Assembly (NCBI GenBank): GCA_903834675.1
Contig: CAILKC010000118.1
Span: 1-5,324 of the forward strand
DNA from: an uncultured Victivallales bacterium
GTDB lineage: Bacteria > Verrucomicrobiota > Lentisphaeria > Oligosphaerales > JAFGRS01
DNA: 5,324 nt
Direction: 5' to 3'
Shown: piece by piece, positions 1 through 5,251 of the stretch
Layout of the letters: the number at the start of each line of letters is the position of its first letter
Position numbering within the stretch: the stretch's first letter is position 1
Translations under genes and position numbers: made by a program
The notes under the pieces: generated by a model
Seen by the model: the letters and a program-made list of their open reading frames with translations, nothing else
The model's database searches: none
What the model was told of the DNA's origin: nothing

Positions 1-170
1 ATCTCCAGCGGATACAGGCGCGGCGGTGGAGCCCACCGCATCTCCAGCGGATACAGGCGCGCGGCGGTGGAACCCACCGCATCTCCAGCGGATACAGGCG
101 CGCGGCGGTGGAGCCCACCGCATCTCCAGCGGATACAGGCGCGCGGCGGAGCCCGCCGCATCTCCAGCGG
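1..170 (+). repeat. Left tandem array of ~41-bp hairpin repeats (type A)
   Basis: Four complete head-to-tail units are visible at 1-39, 40-80, 81-121 and 122-159, followed by a truncated unit sharing only its first 11 bases (160-170). Each unit begins ATCTCCAGCGGATACAGGCG and ends in an inverted repeat, GCGGTGG-AGC-CCACCGC. Unit 4 has GCGGCGG-AGC-CCGCCGC instead, so both arms changed together, and unit 2 differs only in the loop (AAC). Unit length varies (39, 41, 41, 38) through small changes in the GCGCG run. A separate 6-bp-stem hairpin (CGGTCG/CGACCG, 175-190) sits just after the array. Open frames through these units are a by-product of the repeat and do not look like genes. Confidence 0.95.
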
Positions 171-215
171 AAGCCGGTCGCGGCCGACCGACCTCCTCGC
201 CCCCGCCGGGCGGCA

Positions 216-234
216 CTGCGCCGAATCCGCGCAG
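216..234. promoter_or_regulatory. Distal 19-bp dyad, candidate enhancer (UAS) for the NtrC-type regulator
   Basis: The sequence CTGCGCCGAATCCGCGCAG is an inverted repeat around A225, with only one non-matching pair (C222/C228). It shares the pattern CTGCGCnGAATCnGCGCAG with a second copy 30 bp downstream. Its centre lies about 136 bp upstream of the start site predicted for the sigma-54 promoter at 335-350, a usual distance for enhancer sites of sigma-54 activators. Assignment to the regulator at 2118-3500 is inference from position and from its being the only sigma-54 activator in the window. Confidence 0.7.
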
Positions 235-245
235 CAGCCCTGCAA

Positions 246-264
246 CTGCGCAGAATCGGCGCAG
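246..264. promoter_or_regulatory. Proximal 19-bp dyad, candidate enhancer (UAS) for the NtrC-type regulator
   Basis: The sequence CTGCGCAGAATCGGCGCAG is the second copy of the dyad, again with one non-matching pair (A252/G258). The symmetry extends one base pair further on each side (A245/T265). Its centre at 255 is exactly 30 bp from that of the first copy, close to three helical turns, so two regulator dimers would bind the same DNA face. It lies about 106 bp upstream of the predicted transcription start. I found no further copy of CTGCGCnGAATCnGCGCAG elsewhere in the window. Confidence 0.7.
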
Positions 265-334
265 TGCCCGCAGGCCTGGCACCGTTCCGCCACCCAGGGG
301 TCCGGGGCGCGAAAAAGACAGTCCTCCGAGGCGT

Positions 335-350
335 TGGCATGCGAGTTGCT
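335..350 (+). promoter_or_regulatory. Sigma-54 (-24/-12) promoter of the secreted peptide gene
   Basis: TGGCATG-CGAG-TTGCT fits the sigma-54 consensus TGGCAYG-N4-TTGCW at every defined position. GG falls at 336-337 and GC at 348-349, with the strict 12-bp offset this sigma factor requires. Transcription would start about 12 bases past the -12 element, near position 361. That gives a leader of roughly 80 nt before the ATG at 442. The paired dyads upstream and the sigma-54 activator encoded in the window strengthen the call. Confidence 0.8.
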
Positions 351-396
351 AATGTCCCCGCCAGGCGATGCCCAGGATGTCCGGGCGGAGTTTCCG

Positions 397-441
397 GATC
401 AAGATGGCATCGGGATGTGGTTCGCGAAAGGAACCCTGATC
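397..441 (+). promoter_or_regulatory. Leader hairpin overlapping the ribosome binding site of the peptide gene
   Basis: In the leader just before the ATG at 442, GGTTC (419-423) can pair with GAACC (431-435). The outer segment GATCA (397-401) can pair with TGATC (437-441), which abuts the start codon. The Shine-Dalgarno-like AAAGGA (427-432) lies in the loop and the 3' arm of the inner stem. This could limit translation until the RNA opens. The stems are only 5 bp each, so this is a weak prediction. Confidence 0.3.
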
Positions 442-600
442 ATGCAGAAGACTCTCACCGTGTTGGCGCTGCTCGGCATGCTGACCCTTGGCGCCGCCGA
501 GGCGTCGGCCGCCTCCCGGCTTCAGAAGCGCGATGGTTCCTGCACCACCGCCGGCACCGCGGCCCGGCAGCAGAAGCGCGATGGTTCCTGCAAGCCCTGA
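442..600 (+). CDS. Small secreted peptide with duplicated QKRDGSC motif (52 aa)
   Basis: I do not recognise the family. The ATG at 442 has AAAGGA 9 bases upstream and lies about 80 nt past the predicted sigma-54 start site; the longer in-frame extension to position 67 would start upstream of the promoter and read through the repeat array, so I reject it. Residues 1-23 form a Sec signal peptide (K3, hydrophobic core TVLALLGMLTLG, AxA-type cleavage ASA|AS). The predicted mature peptide is 29 residues, basic, with two cysteines. QKRDGSC occurs at residues 28-34 and 44-50, a 16-residue period. At DNA level a 22-base stretch is repeated identically at 523-544 and 571-592, suggesting recent duplication or strong constraint. 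C34 and C50 could form a disulphide or bind metal or another ligand; both are conjectures. By position it resembles an accessory output gene of the two-component system, as ZraP is for ZraSR, but it shows no similarity to ZraP that I can see. Gene reality is supported by promoter, ribosome site and signal peptide together. Confidence 0.82.
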   Translation: MQKTLTVLALLGMLTLGAAEASAASRLQKRDGSCTTAGTAARQQKRDGSCKP

Positions 601-618
601 GCGCGGTATTCGGTTGTC

Positions 619-650
619 CAGGGCGGTGCAGCAGAACCTGCACCGCCCTG
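619..650 (+). terminator. Strong hairpin after the peptide gene (terminator or attenuator)
   Basis: CAGGGCGGTGCAG (619-631) and CTGCACCGCCCTG (638-650) are perfect 13-bp inverted repeats around the 6-base loop CAGAAC, starting 19 bases after the peptide stop codon. No T-run follows, so it is not a classic intrinsic terminator. It may terminate weakly, stabilise the 3' end of the peptide mRNA, or reduce read-through into the protease gene. The hairpin itself is certain; its role is not. Confidence 0.6.
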
Positions 651-747
651 CCCGATGCTGGCCCGAGCTTGAGTAGCAGCGCGTTGTGCAGGTCGGCATG
701 CTCAGAATCCGTGTCGATTCGCTTTGCTCCCCGCACCACAACCCTTC

Positions 748-753
748 AGGAGG
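748..753 (+). promoter_or_regulatory. Shine-Dalgarno site fixing the protease start
   Basis: AGGAGG, a full-strength ribosome binding sequence, lies 9 bases before the ATG at 763. It also sits inside the only in-frame extension (from a TTG at 724), so it decides for the 763 start. No convincing sigma-70 or sigma-54 promoter is visible between the hairpin at 619-650 and this site. Confidence 0.85.
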
Positions 754-762
754 CCTTTGCCC

Positions 763-2004
763 ATGCTGCCAAGAATCTCTACGACCCTCATCCTCGCGGC
801 ACTGCTGGCGGGTGCCGCTTCGGCGGTCGCCCAAGTCATTCCGGGCCGCTACATCATTAGGCTCCAGGACGGCAGCGATCCGGCCGGCGTCGCGCGCGCC
901 CACGGCGTCCGCGCCGAGCATATCTATGACAGTGCCGTACATGGCTTTGCAGGAACACTATCCACGGGCCAACTGCGGACACTACAGCGCGATGGATGCG
1001 TGCTTTCCATAGAGTCCGACCGGCGGGTGGCGATACTCGGCCGGGTGGTGCCCGACACTCTCGCCGGGGTGATCGTGACCAGCACCGGCGACCTGGTGCC
1101 GACAGGCGTGGACCGCATCGACGCTGAGTTGAACCCGTGCCTGAACGCCGCGGCCATCGGCATCGCCATCATTGACACCGGCATCTGCCTGACCCATCCC
1201 GAACTCTACGTCGCGGGCGGCATTTCGTATGTCAGCGGCATCAGCTCCGCCAACGACGATAACGGCCACGGCTCCCATGTCGCCGGGATCGCCGCGGCCA
1301 AGCTCAACGGCGTCGGCGTGCGCGGCGTAGCTCCCAACGCGCGCTTGTTTGCCGTGAAGGTCCTCGACAGCAGCGGCAGCGGCACGCTTTCGGCCGTCAT
1401 CGCCGGGGTCAACTGGGTGACCAAGAATGCGAAGTTGAAGGGTATTAAAGTGGCCAACATGAGCCTCGGCTTTAGCGCCACCAGCAGCACGCTCAACAAT
1501 GCTATCAGCAAGTCGGTGAACGCGGGGGTGACGTACGTGGTGGCGGCGGGCAACAGTGCGGCGGACGCGGCCAGCTTCAGCCCGGCCAACCATCCCAGCG
1601 TGATCGCGGTCTCGGCCGTCGCTGACGAGGACGGTGGCTGCGGTGCCGACGGACTGGCAACCTACTACGGCGCGGACGACAGTTTTGCCACCTTCAGCAA
1701 CTACGGCACGGTCGTGGACATCGCGGCACCGGGCGTGAATATTTACTCGACCTTCAGGGATGGGGGCTACGCCACGATGTCGGGCACGAGCATGGCGGCA
1801 CCACATGTGACCGGCTGCGCCGCCCTCTACCTCGCCACTCATCTGACGGCGACGCCGGCAACGGTACGCACGGTCTTGTTGTCGCGAGCGACGCCGCAGT
1901 CGCCAGTGGAGCCGTGGCTGGACCCAAGCGGCCGTGAACGGGGCGGCTTCAGCAACGATCGCGATGCTTCTGCCGAACCCCTGGCTGACGCCGCGGGACT
2001 CTGA
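763..2004 (+). CDS. Secreted subtilisin-like serine protease (peptidase S8) with I9 propeptide
   Basis: This is a 413-residue exported endopeptidase. Residues 1-23 are a signal peptide (hydrophobic core STTLILAALLAGAAS, likely cleavage AVA|Q). Residues 25 to about 92 match an inhibitor I9 propeptide, beginning IPGRYIIRLQDGSDP, which normally folds and inhibits the enzyme until cleaved off. The S8 domain spans about 115-375 with the full catalytic set: D138 in IAIIDTG, H169 in NGHGSHVAG, oxyanion N264 in AAGNSAADA and S343 in GTSMAAPHVTG. Layout and motifs resemble the proteinase K-like secreted branch; S171 replaces the more usual threonine of the HGTHVAG motif. Cysteines at 126, 142, 293 and 352 could form disulphides outside the cytoplasm. 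Residues after about 380 (rich in D, S, R, A) match nothing I recognise and lack the usual ending of this family. The gene lies downstream of the peptide gene on the same strand, with 162 bases and a hairpin between them; co-transcription is possible but unproven. Substrate unknown. Confidence 0.93.
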   Translation: MLPRISTTLILAALLAGAASAVAQVIPGRYIIRLQDGSDPAGVARAHGVRAEHIYDSAVHGFAGTLSTGQLRTLQRDGCVLSIESDRRVAILGRVVPDTLAGVIVTSTGDLVPTGVDRIDAELNPCLNAAAIGIAIIDTGICLTHPELYVAGGISYVSGISSANDDNGHGSHVAGIAAAKLNGVGVRGVAPNARLFAVKVLDSSGSGTLSAVIAGVNWVTKNAKLKGIKVANMSLGFSATSSTLNNAISKSVNAGVTYVVAAGNSAADAASFSPANHPSVIAVSAVADEDGGCGADGLATYYGADDSFATFSNYGTVVDIAAPGVNIYSTFRDGGYATMSGTSMAAPHVTGCAALYLATHLTATPATVRTVLLSRATPQSPVEPWLDPSGRERGGFSNDRDASAEPLADAAGL

Positions 2005-2023
2005 ACCCCCGTGCCGCGAGTGT

Positions 2024-2063
2024 GCAGCGGCAAGCCCGGCCGACCTGCCGGTCTTGCTGCTGC
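2024..2063. terminator. Long imperfect hairpin between convergent genes (bidirectional terminator candidate)
   Basis: GCAGC-G-GCAAG-C-CCGGC (2024-2040) can fold back on GCCGG-T-CTTGC-T-GCTGC (2047-2063) around the loop CGACCT. This gives a 17-position stem with one C/T mismatch and one G/T wobble. It starts 19 bases after the protease stop and lies 54 bases beyond the regulator stop on the other strand, the place expected for a shared terminator. There is no clear T-run on either side. Confidence 0.5.
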
Positions 2064-2081
2064 TGAGAACGAACGGGACGG

Positions 2082-2108
2082 GCTGGACGAGCTGGACGAG
2101 CTGGACCA
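2082..2108. repeat. Short tandem 9-mer, three copies
   Basis: GCTGGACGA occurs twice in succession (2082-2090, 2091-2099) and is followed by the variant GCTGGACCA (2100-2108). The run lies in the convergent spacer, ending 9 bases before the stop codon of the regulator gene on the minus strand. It is unrelated to the arrays at the window ends. No function is evident. Confidence 0.8.
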
Positions 2109-2117
2109 TGGCTGGCG

Positions 2118-3500
2118 TCAGTCGTTGCCCGGGTCAGCCTCCCGCGGGCTGTCCGCGGCGTACGACTTGAGGCGATACACCAGCGTCCGCCGCCCGATCC
2201 CCAGCAGTAGTGCGGCGCGGGTGCGGTTACCGTTGCAGTGCGCCAGGGCGGCAAGGATGCGCTGCCGCTCACCTGCCGCGAGGGTTTGCAGCTCGCTACC
2301 GGCTCGGTCGGCCGGGGGCGCCCCGGGCGGGCCCTCCGCCGACTCGTGCCGCACCCGCGGTGGAAGGTGTTCGGGCAGAATGACACCACCGCGCGCCATG
2401 AGGCAGGAGCGCGCCAGGACGTTGCGCAGTTCGCGCACATTGCCGGGCCAGGAGTAGGCCAACAGGCGACGCTGGGTAGCGGGACTGAGGCGCGCCGGTT
2501 CAGCGTTGAACTCAGCCGCAAAGAGGCGAGCCATGGGCACGATGTCGTCGGGGCGCTCGCGCAGGGGCGGCACGTACAGTTCCACTACGTTCAGACGGTA
2601 GTATAGGTCTTCCCTGAAACGGCGCTCGGCGATCTCTTTTTCGAGGTCGCTGTTGGTGGCTGCGATCACGCGTACGTCGGCGTACCGGGTTTGGTCCGAG
2701 CCCACCGGCGAGTAGGAACCGTCCTGCAGGGCGCGCAGCAACTTCGCCTGCACCGGCAGAGGCAACTCGCCCACCTCGTCCAGCATCAGCGTGGCGCCGT
2801 GTGCGGCCTTCCAGCGTCCCTCGCGGGCCGCCAGGGCACCGGTGAAGGCGCCGCGCTCGTGCCCGAACAGTTCGCTCTCGACCATGCTGACCGGAATCGC
2901 GGCGCAGTTGAGCTTGATGATGGGACGGTCGGAGCGTGGCCCCCACGCATGCATGAGGTCGGCGATGACCTCCTTGCCCACGCCGCTCTCGCCGGTGATC
3001 AGCACCGTGGCGTCGGACTGCGACACCAGATGCACCTCCTGCAGAAGCTGCTGCATGGCGACACTGCGCGCGATGGTCCCGGGACGCAGGGGTGGGAGGG
3101 ATTCGGTGACCGGCGGGCGCGGCCCCAGGGTGGCCAGCAGCAGATCGCGCAGTTCGCCCAAGTCGATCGGTTTGGCGAGATAGTCCAGGGCGCCATCCTT
3201 GACCACACTCACGGCCTGACGGATGTCGGGATAGGCTGTGATCAGCAGCACCGGTAACTGCGGAAAGCGTTCGCGCAGGAGCCCGACCAACGCAATGCCG
3301 TCCAGCCCCGGCATGCGCACGTCGGAAATGACCATCGCGACCGGGGTCGCGGCCAGCACCGCCAGCGCCTCCTGGCCGTTCGCGGCCAGCACCGCCTGAA
3401 AGCCCCATTCACGCACGCAGCGCGCCACCAGTTCGCGCTGGCTGCGTTCGTCATCGACAATCAGGACCACGGGGGCTTGGGGGCTGCCTGGCGTCGTCAT
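2118..3500 (-). CDS. NtrC/ZraR-type sigma-54-dependent response regulator
   Basis: This 460-residue protein is a phosphorylation-controlled activator of sigma-54 RNA polymerase. The receiver domain (about 10-125) has the acidic pair D16/D17, phospho-acceptor D60 in ISDVRMPGLDG, T88 and K110. The AAA+ domain (about 142-380) has Walker A GESGVGKE (170-177), the sigma-54 contact loop GAFTGA (217-222), Walker B TLMLDE (237-242), the arginine-rich RFREDLYYRLN stretch (294-304) and WPGNVREL (351-358). A linker rich in P, G and A leads to a Fis-type helix-turn-helix at about 411-446. All key residues are present, so it should be fully active. The start ATG overlaps the kinase stop (ATGA), with AAAGG just upstream, so the two are translationally coupled. 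Likely targets are the 19-bp dyads at 216-264; that is inference. It is closest in layout to ZraR/HydG and NtrC, but no specific orthologue can be assigned from sequence reading alone. Confidence 0.95.
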   Translation of the reverse strand: MTTPGSPQAPVVLIVDDERSQRELVARCVREWGFQAVLAANGQEALAVLAATPVAMVISDVRMPGLDGIALVGLLRERFPQLPVLLITAYPDIRQAVSVVKDGALDYLAKPIDLGELRDLLLATLGPRPPVTESLPPLRPGTIARSVAMQQLLQEVHLVSQSDATVLITGESGVGKEVIADLMHAWGPRSDRPIIKLNCAAIPVSMVESELFGHERGAFTGALAAREGRWKAAHGATLMLDEVGELPLPVQAKLLRALQDGSYSPVGSDQTRYADVRVIAATNSDLEKEIAERRFREDLYYRLNVVELYVPPLRERPDDIVPMARLFAAEFNAEPARLSPATQRRLLAYSWPGNVRELRNVLARSCLMARGGVILPEHLPPRVRHESAEGPPGAPPADRAGSELQTLAAGERQRILAALAHCNGNRTRAALLLGIGRRTLVYRLKSYAADSPREADPGND

Positions 3501-4996
3501 GCCGTGCCTTTCGCCGACGGGGCCGCGCTGGAACCGCTAGCCGCGGTCATGCCCGAGATCTCGAAGGCCGCCCCGTCGGCGCGCTTCAGGCAGGTGACGC
3601 GCCAACCGTGCGCCCGGCAGATGCGCTGGACGATCGCCAGGCCCAGTCCTGAACCTTCGGGAGAGGTGGTGTAGTACGGCGCGAAAACCGCCTCTCGGGC
3701 AGCTTCCGGCACCCCAGGGCCAGCGTTGCAAACCGTGAGCGTCACACTCCCCGCCGCGGCAGGACACACCTGCACGTCGACGATCCCGGAGTGCGGCGCG
3801 AAGCGCAGAGCGTTGTGCAGCAGGTTGAACAGCACCTGCCGGAGTTGTTCCCGGTCTGCCCAGACCACCGGGCTCGACGCCGGGGCGCGCAGGGTGAGCC
3901 CGGCATCGGCGAGTTCGTCGGTGAGCAGCAGGTTCAATTCGGCACAGAGGTCGGTGATGGATACGGCCGCGAGCAGCGGCGCCCGTGGCTTAGCGAAGAG
4001 CAGCAGCTCGTTGATGCGACTCGAGACGCGGTCAATCTCCTGCATGATCGCGTCCGCCGCCAGGGCGGCCTCCTGCGCATCGTCACTATGTTCAGCCAGG
4101 TGCTGGGCTGTGCCACGGACTACGCTCAGCGGATTCTTGATCTCGTGCGCCAGGCCGGCAGCGACCAGATTCATCTCCTGCAGGGCTCGGGTTTCCTCCG
4201 CGGCGAGGCGCAGGCGGGCGGCGTCGGCCAGGGAGCGTCGCGACAGTCCCCAGAGCCGGACCAGGGCGAGGGTGGCGGCCAGTGTCACGCCGCAGAAAAG
4301 GCCGACAACCAGGGTGTCCCGGCGCCAGCGCGCATGCAGCGGCAGCAGCGGCAGGCTGACAAACAGGCGCGCTTTGGACGCGACCTCGGGCCGAGCCGAC
4401 TGCGCGGCTCCCCCCTCGCGCCCGCGCCGCCCCCCGTAGCGCCCCGGGCTGCTACGGCCGCAGGCGCCGACATTGACCGTGTCCCAGACGAGGATGTCGT
4501 GCTCCAGGAAAAGCGCACCCTTGGGGGCCTCGTTCGCCGCCGCCAGACGATCTATCGGCACGCCGACCCCGCTGCTGACTGCCGCTTCCGCGGTCAGCAG
4601 GGCAATCCCGTTGATGGAGGGGGTGGCCACAATCTGGTCGAACACGTCCTGCACCCCGAGCTCTGAGCGTGCGACCGGCCCGCCCATGGTGCGCAGCGTA
4701 TTGGCGAGGGCATACACCAGCGAGAACGCCTGGTCCTCCATGACCCGGCGTTCGCGCCGATGCCAGTGGCGGAGAAAACCGACGCTGAGCAATCCCACGA
4801 GCAACCATCCCAGCAACGCCGAGGCCCAGACCACGCGCCTGCCGAAGTGCTCCGCTGCGACCGCGCTGTCAAGGTTTGTCATCGGAGGATATTGACTCCC
4901 ATCTGGAGAACTCACCGCGGCTGCCGCCGGTTTCTGGCCCCGGCTTGGTCGCAGCGCCTCCGCCAGCACCGGCGCACGCTCACCATACTTCACCAT
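3497..4996 (-). CDS. Membrane sensor histidine kinase, ZraS/HydH-like
   Basis: This inner-membrane kinase should phosphorylate D60 of the overlapping regulator. With the start used here it is 499 residues. One transmembrane helix lies at about 55-75 and a second at about 228-248, enclosing a periplasmic domain of about 150 residues. The HisKA helix carries H284 in LAHEIKNPL. The ATPase domain has the N box NLLHN (391-395), G1 box NAGPGVP (424-430, Asn in place of the usual Asp), F box FAPYYTT and G2 box GSGLGLAIV (448-456). Topology and the order of sensor strands resemble ZraS. The periplasmic part contains a low-complexity stretch with one cysteine, CGRSSPGRYGGRRGREGG (179-196), at about the place where ZraS has its His/Met/Cys-rich segment. 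Start choice: ATG at 4996 has GGAG 8 bases upstream. The ATG at 4882 (MTNLDS) would place the first helix near the N-terminus but lacks a good ribosome site. The ATG at 5044 has AAGAAGG. The ATG at 5098 lies upstream of the predicted promoter and is unlikely. Confidence 0.92.
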   Translation of the reverse strand: MVKYGERAPVLAEALRPSRGQKPAAAAVSSPDGSQYPPMTNLDSAVAAEHFGRRVVWASALLGWLLVGLLSVGFLRHWHRRERRVMEDQAFSLVYALANTLRTMGGPVARSELGVQDVFDQIVATPSINGIALLTAEAAVSSGVGVPIDRLAAANEAPKGALFLEHDILVWDTVNVGACGRSSPGRYGGRRGREGGAAQSARPEVASKARLFVSLPLLPLHARWRRDTLVVGLFCGVTLAATLALVRLWGLSRRSLADAARLRLAAEETRALQEMNLVAAGLAHEIKNPLSVVRGTAQHLAEHSDDAQEAALAADAIMQEIDRVSSRINELLLFAKPRAPLLAAVSITDLCAELNLLLTDELADAGLTLRAPASSPVVWADREQLRQVLFNLLHNALRFAPHSGIVDVQVCPAAAGSVTLTVCNAGPGVPEAAREAVFAPYYTTSPEGSGLGLAIVQRICRAHGWRVTCLKRADGAAFEISGMTAASGSSAAPSAKGTA

Positions 4997-5004
4997 GGCC
5001 TGGT

Positions 5005-5008
5005 CTCC
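5005..5008 (-). promoter_or_regulatory. Ribosome binding site supporting the kinase start at 4996
   Basis: On the minus strand GGAG is followed by 8 bases (ACCAGGCC) and then the ATG at 4996. The internal ATG at 4882 is preceded by CCTCCG, which does not match a Shine-Dalgarno; its nearest GGGAG is too far away. This favours 4996, although the 37 extra residues look low-complexity. Confidence 0.5.
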
Positions 5009-5069
5009 ATTCGCCTCCCCGAGGCAGGCTCGGTAGCGCGGCATGCGAGCCTTCTTGGGAAAAGGCTCT

Positions 5070-5085
5070 AGCAGGCTTCGTGCCA
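5070..5085 (-). promoter_or_regulatory. Sigma-54-like promoter of the kinase-regulator operon
   Basis: On the minus strand TGGCACG-AAGC-CTGCT matches the sigma-54 consensus TGGCAYG-N4-TTGCW except for one C in place of the first T of TTGC. The GG and GC doublets keep the required 12-bp offset. Transcription would begin near 5059, giving a leader of about 63 nt to the kinase ATG at 4996, or 15 nt to the alternative ATG at 5044. The predicted promoter lies just inside the repeat array at 5097 onward. No copy of the 19-bp dyad from the left regulatory region is present upstream of it in the window. Confidence 0.6.
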
Positions 5086-5096
5086 GTGCTGGCCGC

Positions 5097-5251
5097 ATCT
5101 CCGGTGGATTTTGGAGAGGCGCCTGGCCTCAGGCGCGCGGCGGAGCCCGCCGCATCTTTTGGAGAGGCGCCTGGCCTCAGGCGCGGCGGCGGAGCCCGCC
5201 GCATCTTTTGGAGAGGCGCCTGGCCTCAGGCGCGGCGGTGGAGCCCACCGC
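5097..5251 (+). repeat. Right array, three longer two-hairpin repeats (type B)
   Basis: Units run 5097-5153 (57 bp, divergent beginning), 5154-5202 and 5203-5251 (49 bp each). They share the last ~26 bases with the type A units, including the hairpin GCGGyGG-AGC-CCrCCGC. The first part differs: ATCTTTTGGAGAGGCGCCTG, followed by GCCT and CAGGCGC. This adds a second inverted repeat, GCGCCTG-GCCT-CAGGCGC, at 5119-5136, 5167-5184 and 5216-5233. Units 1 and 2 have the GCGGCGG/CCGCCGC arm pair and unit 3 the GCGGTGG/CCACCGC pair, so the arms again change together. Confidence 0.93.

Noticed and set aside
1..170. CRISPR array
   Set aside because: Units are head-to-tail with no unique spacers, and no cas genes are present.
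26..441. Long plus-strand open frames through the left repeats, including an in-frame extension of the peptide gene to position 67
   Set aside because: They follow the repeat units in several frames at once, lie upstream of the sigma-54 start site and have no ribosome site; the stop-free reading is a result of high GC repeats.
661..676. Sigma-54 promoter for the protease at TGGCCCGAGCTTGAGT
   Set aside because: The GC doublet is missing at the required distance from GG; TTG is one base out of place.
982..2109. 375-codon open frame antisense to the protease
   Set aside because: It mirrors the third-position GC of a clearly genuine protease gene, has no recognisable domain and is arginine/histidine-rich as typical of shadow frames.
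2512..3408. 298-codon frame on the same strand as the regulator in another phase
   Set aside because: The regulator frame is complete with every motif of its family; the other frame is low-complexity G/A/R.
3497..5098. Kinase start at the ATG at 5098
   Set aside because: It lies upstream of the predicted sigma-54 promoter (5070-5085) at the repeat edge, and the extra residues look non-coding.
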